A stretch of DNA of 64,000 bases, from positions 788,501-852,500 of the forward strand of contig JAQPZY010001164.1 in the NCBI GenBank assembly GCA_029931535.1, given 5' to 3'. The notes under the pieces were generated by a model. It was given only the letters and a program-made list of their open reading frames with translations. It made no database searches and had not been told where the DNA came from. Below are positions 35,830 through 48,080 of this stretch, in pieces (positions within the stretch are counted from its first letter, which is position 1; each line of letters starts with the position of its first letter). The DNA comes from Margaritifera margaritifera (Eukaryota > Mollusca > Bivalvia > Unionida > Margaritiferidae). The position numbers and the translations under genes are program-made.

Positions 35830-36830
35830 CATCCATACTGGACATCTGAGTGGCACCATTTTCACTTAGGACCAGCTAGACATCATAATAAGTCTTCTGG
35901 TGAAAAAACCTTGTTGATATGTCTTTCCATTCAGAAGAAGTAGCAACAACAAGATTTTCAAGATGGCTGCCATGGCAGCCATATTGGATGTCAGATTGGC
36001 ACCATTATCATATAAGACAAACTAGACTTCATAAAATATCTTTTAGTGATAACCCCATGTTGATATGACCAACCATTCAGGAGGAGTCGCGATAAGATTT
36101 GAATTGGCTGCTGTTGCAGCCATTTTGATGTTGAAACTGCACCATTTTCATGTAGGATCAACTAGATAACATAAGAAGTCTTCTGGTGAAAACTCCACGT
36201 CAATATGACTTTTCATTCAGAAAGCATAGTGATAAGATTTTCAATATTGCCACTGTGGCAGTCATATTTGAAATCAGATCAGCACTATTTTCATTTAGGA
36301 CTAACTAGACATCATAAGGAGCCTTTTTGTTGATATGACAGACATTCAGGGGGAGTAGCAATAATAACAAGATTTTCAAAATCGCTGCTCTGGCGGGAAT
36401 ATTATGTTCAAACAGCACCATTTTTGCTTAGTACCTCATAAAAAGTATTCTGGTGAAAACCCAATGTTTTTATGACTTTCCATTCAGTGGACAGACCAAC
36501 AGCAGGATTTTCAAGACAGCATCCATGGTGGCCATACTGAACATCAGATCAGGGCCATTTTCATTTAGTGAAAACCCCATGCTGATATGACTATTCATTC
36601 AAGAGGTATAATGATAAGATTTTTAATATGGTGGCCATATTGCCTCTCCTAGCATCACTGTTTGCATTAGGACCAACTAGACCATGGGATGAATTTGTAT
36701 GTAAAGTTTTATGGCAATTCTCAAAGTAGTTTAGGAGGAGTAATGATAACAAACTTGTGCTAATGAATGGATGATGGATGATGGACAACAGGCCATCCCA
36801 TAAGCTCTTGTGGTCTATGACCAGTAGAAC
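35830..36830. repeat. Diverged tandem repeats of roughly 140 bp
   Basis: About six units with TTCAAGATGGCTGCCATGGC, ATCAGATCAGCACTATTTTC, AGGACCAACTAGACATCATA and TATGACTTTCCATTCAG. They end in ATGGATGATGGATGATGGAC and CCCATAAGCTCTTGTGGTC, typical for the 3' side of dispersed molluscan repeats. Non-coding. Confidence 0.8.
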
Positions 36831-36984
36831 TAAAAAAAAAACAACAAAAAACAGCCTTCAATGACCGCAACTGAGATCATATGCTCATGCATCAGTCTTG
36901 TTCATTGAAAATAAAATTTCTTCACTTTTCATTTTTTCTTTCTACATCCAAATCCCCCCCCCCCCCACTCTGAGAAGACAAAAA

Positions 36985-37144
36985 CTTGCATAATGCGCTA
37001 GCAGATCAGGGTCTATGTTGTTTGTTCTACTGATTAGTCCTTACAAATTGCATAGATCCAGATCTGCAAGCACATTATGCGATGGCAGATCTGGGTCTAT
37101 GCAGTTGGCAGTTGTTATTGGCTTATAAGAGAGTATATACGGTA
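36985..37144. mobile_element. Hairpin TIR element, copy 5 (one end missing)
   Basis: Begins inside the first hairpin loop (TGCATAATGCGCTAGCAGAT), lacks the left terminus, and continues through the spacer in inverse orientation (TTCTACTGATTAGTCCTTAC), a full second hairpin, and the terminus AGTATATACGGTA. It abuts a poly-C run at 36955-36966. Confidence 0.85.
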
Positions 37145-37183
37145 CTACTGAACCACAACTGTCATTACTAAACAAGGTAATAA

Positions 37184-37264
37184 ATTTATACTGTATGAGA
37201 CTGTAGACACACTGACTTCACAAAATTTATACTGTATGAGACTGTAGACACACTGACTTCACAA
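37184..37264. repeat. Direct duplication of about 40 bp
   Basis: ATTTATACTGTATGAGACTG...TAGACACACTGACTTCACAA occurs twice in a row. Confidence 0.92.
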
Positions 37265-38011
37265 AATGTTTCAAGCAAAAATTAGCCAGCTGTCACACTG
37301 AAATATCAACAAAGGACATTTCAATACAATTTGAATCTGTATTATGTCATTTTTTGATTTATTAAAAGCCGCCTACATGTATTTAGTATTAAGAATGAAG
37401 ACTTTCAACTGTAATTCAAAGAAGAACAAGTAAAGTAATTTGAGCTACCATTTTCAGCCTGGTCTTTTGAACAAGTAAAAAAGAATTCCTACAGAGTAAT
37501 TCTTCCAGTAAATAAAACATTTTCATTATTGTTATAAAGGGTGTTAATCGTTAGGCTTCCAATGTTACACTCCATTGAGAAAAGCATATATGATGAAATG
37601 TTAATCAACTATCAGAGTTTTAACTTGCCCATGATGCCTCTAGACAAGGAGCTTTCCGAATTATACCTGTAAAAAATATTAGTCTTTAGTGACTTGTTTT
37701 TAAAGTCACTCTCTTTATCTCTCTAATTATCTATCTCAGTCTGATGGAAGTCTTTTGTGAAAAAAGATTTTTTTGGTGATCAAATGATGCAACACTGTAG
37801 ACAATATAAATTTAGGGTATCATGTTCTTTGTAGTGAAAATAGGCAAAAGTTTATTCAAATTTGTGTTCTCCATAAAATAACAATAAAAATGTGAGAATC
37901 TGTTCAAAATCAAAGATAATTTAGTGATCTGAAGAGTCTGTCAGGAGGTGGTAAAGAGGAGGTGACTAGGTTTGGAAACACTGATACATACATACATACA
38001 TAAACAGACAA

Positions 38012-38150
<139 letters not shown>

Positions 38151-38214
38151 TCGATACTTAGAGAATCTGTACTGTTTTCTTTCAGTTGATAAATAAAAAC
38201 AGTTTCCAAACAGA

Positions 38215-39005
38215 ATTAATCCGAGTCCAATAGATCAGACCCATATGTATATTGGTGTGTTGATGGTTTGGGGTCTAATCTAACTTATTCATAAAACATT
38301 GCAATTATTGCAAACAGATCTGTCTGCAAAACATCAGTGCACATATTGACCATTTTTAGACATTTATCGGTTATTTTTCATGTCTCTTGAGTTATGGTCA
38401 GTTGATCTGCACAGCATATTTCTGCATCATGTCTGATGTTTGACAATTTGCAAATTCATGTGGAACAACACAATGGATGATTTAACTGACAGTGTTCTGA
38501 GCAATTTGGGTTACAATGTAAAATTGATCTGTTCATTTAGTAATCTGATGCACTGTTGAACTGTGATAATAGTTACAATGAGATATTCATCATGTGATAC
38601 ATGATAAATCCACAAATACACGAGTCACATGATCAAACCCACCATCTTGAATGAGCGAAGTCGCATCTGATTGGTTCCTGAATATCAACTGATTAGCCAC
38701 TCATCACCCAATGTAGGATGGTAACTCAAAATGGCAACAGTAGGTTGGGTTATTTAATTCCACGTGGGTTTACAAGTTGTCGAACATCAGATCTGATGTG
38801 GAAATATGCTGTACAGACCTCTGAAAGGGCCCTTCAACCAACCATAACTCAAGTGTCTAAAAACAGTCTATATGTGCACTGATGTGTTGCAAACAGATCT
38901 TTTCTGCAATAATTTCAATGTTTTATGAATAGCTGAGATCAGACGGCAAACCACCAATGCACCAATACATGTTCGGGGGTTGATTTTATTGGACTAAATT
39001 AATCT
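38215..39005. mobile_element. TIR element with arms of about 220 bp
   Basis: The left arm (38215-38440) and right arm (38785-39005) are inverse: e.g. TTCATAAAACATTGCAATTA and CAGTGCACATATTGACC on the left against TAATTTCAATGTTTTATGAA and GTCTATATGTGCACTG on the right, and TGTGCAGATC...AGCATATTTC against GAAATATGCTGTACAG. The interior of about 345 bp has no coding sequence. Long arms and a short centre suggest a foldback-type non-autonomous element. Confidence 0.85.
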
Positions 39006-39380
39006 CTTTGGGATATAAAAAAAATCCTATCATTTTCTTCAGTGGGACCGTACCCGAGATGCTGACATATGTTTCAATGGAATCCATGCGTAAGTCATTT
39101 CAAGTGGTAAATGTATGTTGTACAGGTACCACTTTTCATATCATACTGATGTAAGTAAAGAGTAAAAGTACATAACAATGTGTAAATGTCAGGACCACTG
39201 CATTGAGTGAGTCATACACTGTGTTCCTGGTGTATACTTGCCACCTTTATAGCAATGTTACTGTTAATTGACCCCTGTGGAAAAATGGCAAATGCTCCAC
39301 CTATTCATCAGCATAATTATTTCTTTCAAAATCAGTGTTTTTCATTTTGAAATGCTGCCCCATAATTGAAACAAGACTCA

Positions 39381-39602
39381 TATCATATATACTTGCTTAT
39401 AAATCAAGCCCAACTTCAAAACAATACTGACCCTGATTTGCCATCACATAATGTGCCAGCAGATCAGGGTCTATGTTATTTGTTCTAGTGAATAATCCTA
39501 ACAAACTGTACAAATCCAGATCTGCCGGTGTATAATGCGATGGCAGATCTGGGTCAGTGCAGTTTGCAGTTCTGGTCAACTTTTAAGTGAGCATATATGG
39601 TA
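39381..39602. mobile_element. Hairpin TIR element, copy 6
   Basis: Termini ATCATATATACTTGCTTATA and GAGCATATATGGTA. Two hairpins: arms ACTGACCCTGATTTGCC/AGCAGATCAGGGTCTATG, then ATCCAGATCTGCC/GGCAGATCTGGGTCAGTG. The spacer is in the same orientation as copy 5. Confidence 0.88.
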
Positions 39603-40022
39603 AGTATATTGTGAAAATTGGATGAAAAATGTCAGTTATAAAGAGTTTACTTTCTGTAGTTATACAATGAACTATTTCTATGGGCTCTATGTGGTTGGGC
39701 AAGCTCTTGTTGGGCCAATGGATTATGTAACTAATCACACCTAGCTTGTGATTGAATTGTTTGGCAGGCTTTCCAATGGAATCTCTGTAATGCAATGGTT
39801 GATTGACAGATGACATTCTTGACTGAGGAGTCAATCACGCTTGATGTGCTAGACAGACCACAGAATAGTTCATACCAAGGTGTATAGATCAATGTAAAGT
39901 TACTTTCCTAAAACATATTTACATTATCAACAATGGTTTTCTTCAAAAAATTGACCTTACCCCAGTATAAAATGATTTTAACAATTTCATATCTTTAATA
40001 TCTTCAGACCAGACATAGTGTG

Positions 40023-40142
40023 TAATGATTGCTGGTTTGGTTTGGTGTTTTACAGCACAGCAACATAAGTAGGTTGTTTCAGTGCCGAGACAATTGGAAT
40101 AACTAAAGTGTCTTGCCCAAGGCAACCACACAACCTGACACA
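40023..40142 (-). mobile_element. SINE family A, truncated
   Basis: Carries the family A body (GGTTTGGTTTGGTGTTTTAC, AGTAGGTTGTTTCAGTGCCG, CTTGCCCAAGGCAACC on the plus strand) but lacks the tRNA-like head. A (TA)n(TG)n microsatellite begins about 50 bp beyond. Confidence 0.8.
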
Positions 40143-40190
40143 AGCCAACAGACAATGATTGCATCATATGACCACTTAACATGAGAGTTC

Positions 40191-40296
<106 letters not shown>

Positions 40297-41258
40297 AAGC
40301 TAATCAAGCTCTATGTCATGGAAGAAACAACTTATATAAGCAAACAAACACCTTAGCTAACACAAAAGCTGTTAGAAACCTGAATTATTTACATGTCTGA
40401 ATGACAGGTACCTGCAAACAAAATTTAAATAACTGAACAAAATTAGATGATAAATGGTATCAAATGTGTAAAGTACTTTGCCTAACAATTTATAAAAATA
40501 ATCAAAATACACATACTAGGATAAATCTTGTGTGCAAAGCTAGATTACATGTAATATACCACATATAAAAATAAATAAAAATGAATGCACTCACCAAGGT
40601 TGAAGTTTCTCTAAACCTAACAGTCTGTGTGTTATCCATAACTTCAAACAAATATCCAAATTATCACTAATGCTATCCAACAATCACACCTGTGTCCAAG
40701 ATGTTGGAGTATCCTCATGTATTGATATAAAACCAGCATAAACAATCCACTCCATTATGACTTTCAAGGTTATGCTGCTATCATGATGTCTGTCCCTGAT
40801 AAGAGAAACCTATACTGACTATGATGTACATGTCGGAAGAAACACTCTTAGACTCCGATATCCTGTTCCTATGTCCATGTCACTGGTTGTCATCATGCAC
40901 ACACGTGCAGTGTAGCACAAGGCTGACACTCAGGCAAGATAACAGGTAGGTAAATTAAACAGGTAAAATAAGGTGAGAGACAAGCTAAACCGAGGTAAAT
41001 TAAACAAGTGAATTGTGGACTGTGTTGAAATGTGTGTCTTTCAATACTTCTTACAGACAACCTACCGACATTTCCTACAGTGGGTTATTTTTGTTGATAT
41101 GTATTTAATACAGAGATATTTTCTAAATTAAAAACATGCCAAGATGACAGGGATGCTCCTACCAATAAGTTATAACAAAAGAAACCAGGTTCAAAATGAT
41201 GAAGCGATCTTTCAAGTCAAACAGGTTCCCAAACTGATTAAAATTAAAATCTCAGACA

Positions 41259-41497
41259 TAAGGGACCAACCATTTAATGGGAGAGTGCTGGTATTTAAAA
41301 AAAGAAAAAAAAATCTGGTGCTCAAATAGTTTGACAAACATTATCTTGCTCTGATTTAGAGCCAACACTCAGAAACTATTATATCCATTATATTAGTTTT
41401 TAAACAAAAATTATCTTGAGGTAAAAGAAAAATAAAATATAGCCTGGATTGAACAAAATTACCCCCCCCCCCCGAAAATTAAATGGTTGATCCCTAA
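41259..41497. mobile_element. TIR element, 'AGGGAC..CATTTAAT' family, copy 2
   Basis: Left end AAGGGACCAACCATTTAATG; right end CCCCCCCGAAAATTAAATGG...TTGATCCCTAA, its inverse. The poly-C run next to the right TIR corresponds to the C-rich run in copy 1. Confidence 0.78.
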
Positions 41498-42713
41498 CTG
41501 TGATCTCACAGATTATGATAAAAGTTAATGTTCTGCTGACCTTGGGAATTCCTTGTCCACCTATTTTTATTAGACTAGCAGTTAACTCATTGCATTTGGT
41601 GATAGGAAGGGCTATCATTAGCAACTATATGTTCTGAATGATGTTTTTCACTTTCAGCAGTAAGAAAGCTGTAATTTGATTGGTAAAACAAAAAGTCAAC
41701 AGCACAACCTCATATTGGTGCCTGTCAGATCTACTTCATGATAAGTAGATATAGATTTTAATCAGATTGAACAGAATCCATAATTCTGTAAAATTTTGAC
41801 TTGAAACAGTGAAAGTTAAATTTGAAATTGGTCCTTATTTGGTTTCATTCCATGAATTTATTCCAAAGTTATTGAACAGAAACAAAATTTGATGAAGGGG
41901 GTAATAACTCCATCACATTTTGATGGATAAAGATGAAAATCTAACTTGAATTAGATTTTCTTGATATTAAGACTCCTACCAAATAAAAACTGGTTTCAAT
42001 CAACAAACTTTTTAAAATAAGGAACTGTTGTAAAAATAACAAATTTGTGACATGGATTTGAAAATCGACACAGGTAACATCGCTTGCCACCTCGAGAGAA
42101 TATGGTAGAAGGATGAAAAAAATGGTAGGTGATGATTTGTATTAAAGGAATCATCATTCTATCATGCACTAATAATATTCTCCATATTACTTCCATGGAA
42201 GTTATTACTTACTGAACAATAAAATGTATTCATTTCTTAATTTAGACTGATACAAATTATGACAGCTGTGTATTTTGATATAAGTGAGCTCAAAATTCAA
42301 CTTTTCTGTTAATTTAAAATGAAATTTTAGTTGAATGTGCCATTTTTAATGTAAAGATCGTTTTAGACAATTTAATTTAAAGGAAATATTCCACATTTTT
42401 CACAATTATAAAATACAGACTTGATTAAAAAGTGAAGTCTTGAAGCAAATTTATGAGAAATCATACATGTGAATTTGTTCAAAATATTAGGTCCATTGGT
42501 ATAAGGTTTTTAATTTTAAACAAGAATTCGACTTTGTTTTCGAAAGTGTCAGTTCAGTAATTATGTTGTTGAAGTTGCAAAACTTTTTGTTTAGAATTCA
42601 GATAATCTCATAATATTTGTAACAATGTTCAACTTGTATAACTTGTACATTCCCTGTTTCTCTGCAGAACTTGTTTTCTCTAAGTTGAATCTACCTATAA
42701 CACAGGAAGTGTC

Positions 42714-42795
42714 ATGGCTCATACAGCCAAAGAGAGTTTTTTTCAAGGAGTTTTTCAAGGACCTCCAAAAGTTTTGAAGGAGTATTTTTTCTGTG
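42714..42795. mobile_element. Solitary end of the 'TGGTTCATACAGCC' element
   Basis: TGGCTCATACAGCCAAAGAG, TTTTTTTCAAGGAGTTTTTC and AAGGACCTCCAAAAGTTTTG match the left end at 30857. No matching right end was found nearby. Confidence 0.7.
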
Positions 42796-42956
42796 GGTCA
42801 TGTTCCCATTCTGAATTTCAAATGCAACTCGTTTCTAGTCAGATCAAATTACTTCATTAATAATGCAAGCTTCCAGGGAAATGACCATGTATCAATTCTG
42901 CTCATGAACTGCCAATGGGGGTATTTTTTCAAGTACAAACTTGTCTGACCATGAGT

Positions 42957-43037
42957 GGGGGTGGGGGGGGGGGGGATGAGGGGAGAGAGAATGAGTGAGT
43001 GGGGGTGGGGGGGGGGGGATGAGGGGAGAGAGAATGA
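42957..43037. repeat. G-rich direct duplication
   Basis: GTGGGGGTGGGGGGGGG followed by GATGAGGGGAGAGAGAATGA occurs twice (from about 42957 and 42999). Several runs of four or more G could form quadruplexes on the plus strand. Confidence 0.9.
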
Positions 43038-43584
43038 GGAGGGGTGTCAAGTTCATACATTAAAAAACCTGCATTTTATAGACTGTTGATGGGCATGAAA
43101 TGGTGCATCCACTCAGACTGGATACCTGCCATTATGGATGCATTTTAAGTACTTGGCAGGCAAAATAATGTGTCTCAGTGGAGTGAAAGAGCATCTGAGA
43201 CTCTGAACATCCAGCTTAATGCCCTCTCTGAGAAAATCAATTTGCATGCACTGCATAGCTATTTACAAATTTCAAACAGTTCAAAGTCTTCTTGCAAATT
43301 AGATTTTCAGCCTGCCTGGGTAATCAAGTTGGTAATTAGTATCAATAAATATATCAGCATAATTTATTTCCCCACAATTTGTACCATAGTACAGGTAAGT
43401 TGGATGCAGGCAAAGAACATGACTAAGTGATATAGGCTTTTGATGACTATCCATCTCTATTTATTTAAAAAGTAAATGCTTATTTTTGATGCAAGGAGAA
43501 TAAGCATATTGTCAATAAGTCTTGGCAAAGAGATACATTCTTGTTTTTGCTGGCTTTATAGCCACTTTTAACACATTATTGGCT

Positions 43585-43731
43585 ATATCATGCAGAGGAA
43601 AATGGGAGTTAAGTGCCCTTCACAAGGACACCCTGTGACAGCCGACCCTAGCTGGCCTGGGTGAGTATCAAACCCACAACACATGGATTATGAGTCGGCT
43701 TCTCTACCAGCTGAGCTACTGCGGCCCCCCC
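43585..43731 (-). mobile_element. tRNA-headed SINE, family B
   Basis: On the minus strand the head reads GCAGTAGCTCAGCTGGTAGA (A box), CTCATAATCC at the anticodon arm (CAT, as in tRNA-Met) and GTGGGTTTGATACTC (B box). The body has GTGTCCTTGTGAAGGGCACT and TAACTCCCATTTTCC. The tRNA head ends within about 10 bp of the start of a LINE fragment at 43735. Confidence 0.85.
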
Positions 43732-43734
43732 ACA

Positions 43735-45465
43735 GAGAGCTAAGGTCATCATTTACAGAAAGGGACTGTCATACTGCCATTAAGGAGACACTCTGTAAAT
43801 TATCTGCACAAAAATGTGTGGTACCTCAGGGTAGTATCCTGGGGCTCCTTCTCTTCCTTTGTTACATAAATGACATGGTTATAAACATCAATTCAGGTTG
43901 TAAATTACTTTTGTATGCTTATGATTGAGCAATACCCTTTTTGCACCAAGAATCTTAATTTAATATTTCAAAAACTGGGGCAAGACCTTGAATCATATAA
44001 TCAGTGGTTAGTTTGACAATAAACTATCACTTCATCTTGGTAAAACAGAATGTATTATCATTTGGTTAAAAATGCAAGCTTAAAATTATTACAGATTTAT
44101 TTCACCAAATCCCTCATTGTTCATCCTCCTGCTTTATATACCTTGGCTAAATGCTAACGTTTAACCAAGAGACCCTTCACTTTGACTATTAAATAATTTA
44201 GTTTTTTGTCATTAAAACTTAATATCATCAGCCATATATTCATATATATTAACAATTTTTGTATCATAAAAGGAGAATAACATTATAAGCCACTGGCTTT
44301 TGTTCTAATCCTTTACCTTCCATATTACACCACTTGTAATTTCCAACAAAAATTTATGAAATAAAATATATTTAAACTAAATAGTCACATCATTAAGTCA
44401 CAAAATTCGGTAAAATAATGACGTCTTACATTGGATCAATATTTGTCTTGAGAGGTAATAGCAAATGTTATTGTGAAGAAAGTTAATAATAGACTTAAGC
44501 TTCTTATTAAACAAGATTTAATAGACTTAAGCTTCTTATTAAACAAGATTATTTTCTGAATGAAAACTTGAACAAAATCTATGTGCACTGCATTGATTCA
44601 ATATCATTTGGATTAGTCGTGTTCCACATGGTTTTCTGGACTCAGTCAGTATGGAAAAACAAACTTCTGATTGCTCAAAATAAAATAACTGGAATAAATC
44701 TGGAACCAAGATATATTATTCTCCAATCTATTATTTCAAGTGATGGGATGGCAAATGTGGAAAACAAAGTTAAGCAACTCGGGCTTAACCTGCATGTATA
44801 CAATATTGTGAACAACAGTGGTTTAGCACACATGTATTTATCTAGTAATTTCCTTGACTATCAGACAATACTCATTATAATACTACAGTCAGTAATTATA
44901 CCTTTGTAGTAACAAGAGTAAATAGTGTATCCTCATCAACCTTTTATTATAATGCAATAAAAGACTGGAATGCCTAAATTAGTACTTAATACTATAAGTA
45001 TTATAAATAGAAACAGATTTAAAACTGTAGTAAAATCTTACTTAAAGAAACATGTTGAAAATTACTAAAGAAAGGACTTTTCTCCATAACTGATTTCAGG
45101 TAAATGACTTGTATTTAAATAAATACTTCCTTTTTTTCACAAGCAAATAATGAATTTATAACACCTAATCTTATCCACATTTCATTCTATTATCTTCCAT
45201 CTTGAACTACAGCTAAGGACCATACTAAAAATAATCCCTATAATGGCAATATGGGTAATCCTAGGTTTAATCAACATGTCTTGTTTTAGTTGTGTAATGT
45301 GTACATCTTTTGTACAATGTGTTAGCATGTATTACTGCATATGTATAATCTTAAATGTTATATGTGCCTTTTATACTGTTTTTATGTTTCTTACTGTATG
45401 TTTTATGTCTTGTAAATTTTTAAAAAATATATTACATGTTGATTTTACTGAATAAATACTACTAC
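43735..45465 (+). mobile_element. LINE remnant: RT core to 3' end
   Basis: Starts inside the RT domain: KCVVPQGSILGLLLFLCYIN, then CKLLLYAYD where active elements have Y/F-A-D-D, so the catalytic pair is already lost. A broken middle follows, then VWKNKLLIAQNKITGINLEP, SDGMANVENKVKQLGLNLHV and SSTFYYNAIKDWNA, typical C-terminal blocks of this LINE group. The end (45300-45465) is a T-rich tail region with no ORF. It abuts a minus-strand SINE at 43731. Confidence 0.85.
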
Positions 45466-45931
45466 ATATGATGGAATGCAAGGGTGATAGTGGGGAGACA
45501 GAGGGTCAATAGGGTGATAGTTGGGAGACACGGGGTCAATATCTGAAGAGAGTGAAGGCTGTACTTTAGATTCCCAGTTTATATAACTGGAATTTTTTTT
45601 TTCAAAACATTATTTAGCAGGTGTGTGTGTACCTGAATTAACATATTATTGTCAAGCACCTGCATATCAATATGCCAAATCTTCTCTTCACAGTATATAG
45701 ATATAAGGTTACAAAGTAATTAATATACATGTAAATCTACAATAAATTATTACTCAAGATGTAAATTTCCACCAAAGTATGCAAACTGCCTGGCTTTGTG
45801 TGCTTCTTACAGCTATTTTTGGATTCACAATTAACATAAGACTGACATATATGCAAATGGGTCAGAACTAAATTTGTCTATACTCTATATTACTAGTATG
45901 TTAGCTTTGCTTGCTGCTTTCCATGCAACAA

Positions 45932-46090
45932 GGAGCAACGGTAGCTCAGTTGGTAGAGTGTCAGATTCATAATCCAATTATTGCAGGTTCAATACCTGTC
46001 CAGGCCAGTCTGGGACGACTGCCTCAGTGTATCCATGGGAAAGGCACTTAGCTCCCATTTCCTTGGCCTATTAAAGTACTGAAAATGCCA
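45932..46090 (+). mobile_element. tRNA-headed SINE, family B, plus orientation
   Basis: Head at 45932-46006: GGTAGCTCAGTTGGTAGAGT (A box), ATTCATAATCC (CAT at the anticodon position) and CAGGTTCAATACCTGTCC (B box). It is followed by GGGAAAGGCACTTAGCTCCC, the same body as at 43585. The acceptor arms do not pair, so this is not a working tRNA gene. Confidence 0.85.
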
Positions 46091-48080
46091 AATCAAAAAT
46101 TCAGTGCAACTATCACAAAAGTGTTTTTGGTGATCTGGTTCAAGACAGAGTTACAGAAAAAATACTAGCTTAATCTAATTGTTGTTTTTCTTATTCTTAT
46201 TAACTGAACCTGCCACAGCAGACATCTCTATATAAACAACATTTGCTTAAAAAGAAAAGATTTCAAGAACCCATCTCCTTCATTTCCACTTGTACATATT
46301 TCATCTCTATACATGAAGGCCAGGCCTGCATGTTGAACCCAGGATCAAAGCACTGCTGTGAAAAATGTGACCTTGATGCCAAAATCAATTTAGGGTTCAG
46401 CCAGCATGTCACAGAATGAATTACTGTAGCTTCATAAGTACAAACAAAATTCATTAATGGGTTTAGGAAATATCAGCAAATGAAAAGACTTCAACCAAAA
46501 CCTTAATTCAAATTTTCTATCTCTGTGACCATGATTCCAAGGTCATAGGGTGAGCAAGCATTCACAGAATGAACAGTCTCAGCTTCATAATGATTCATGT
46601 CAGGTATAATGAGAATTCATCAAAGAATTTAGTGAACAGAAACAAATGAAAAAATGTAAGCAAAACTTGAACAAACTCTAGATGCTGCTGCTATGTCTTG
46701 ATTCCCACTAACTTGGGCTTAACAATAAAAATGCACATCTTACAGAGTTAAATACACAATAATCTACTCAAGTTTTAATGATTTAAAACTACAGGATGCA
46801 ATTTTTATAAAATAATTGTAAAATCTGGTTCACAAAGAGTGCGGCAATATCAAAGACTATACATTTACACGACATAAGCAATTAATCCTTGCTACCAGAC
46901 TCTAGTTATACAGCACAGAGAAACCCAAAGGACACCACAAATAGTCATTACCCGGTATATCTGAATTTCATTATAATCAAGGTAGAATATAACACCAGCC
47001 TGCATATGTATGATATCTGTTTAACTGTTTCTCTGATTCGGCTGATAGGACGTATGTAAGAAACATTTGACGTCAAAATTGTATATAACATCCTCAGTTG
47101 AACCATAAATAGGTAAAGGAAAGCCTGGCAACAGGTAATGATGTAGCAACGACAGCTAGATGTGAAATTCATTTTCAAAGGAATAAACAAAATTTTTATT
47201 TGCAAAGTTCAATACAAAAAATAAGAATCTCCTTTCATGGCAATAAAAACAAAATATTGATAGCATGCAGTTTTTAAGAACAATTATGTGTCTCTTTTGC
47301 AATAAGAATTTTCAAGGGAGGTAAATCTTACTGGAATAAATTTATAGGGAATTCCTTATAAAAATCCAATATGATGGAAGGGCCATAATAGTCTCATTCC
47401 ATCGGTGAGGATGAGATATATATAGTCTAATAAAATACTGGAAGGGACTCAGTATGTGCTTCATAACATCTGATTTTGTTGTATACAGAATTTACAGTAA
47501 TCTGTATTTTGCCTTGGCCTAATTATATATACAAGTTTACTTTTCATAGCAGTATCATGGTAATGTTCAAATACCACCATGCAATAATATGGTTTCCAGA
47601 AGTCATGATTTTCATGGGGGAATCTGTCACGTACAATTCTTTTTACTGACTAAAATATGTTGCTTTTTTTTAAATTGGAAACCAATGTATGCTTCAGAAT
47701 CTAAATTTCTTGTTGAGTTACATGTATTCCTGTATTATCAGTTTCCAGAGCGATGCAAAAAAGTGACCATATGGTCAATTGAGTCACACTGTATTGGATT
47801 TGTGATTTACTGGGGAGCTGTTATATCAATAAGACATCTTTGCTTAAGAAATCAGAATTTCTAGAAAAAACATACAGTGGCATTACTACATTGTAATAAC
47901 TGCTGAATTATGAATATGAATTACATATTTTTATTGATCTGTTGAAATAAACTGTTGGCATTACATATTAAAGACTTCTGCAACTATAAATGAAATGGGC
48001 TGAATTCTGAATAAACTTAATTAAATCATTCCAACAGATGATATTGTGTCTAAGTGATAACAGGATGTGCTTAAATTGAA

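Noticed and set aside
45932..46006. tRNA-Met-like gene with A and B boxes
   Set aside because: The acceptor arms do not pair, and the segment is followed by a SINE body found elsewhere in the window.
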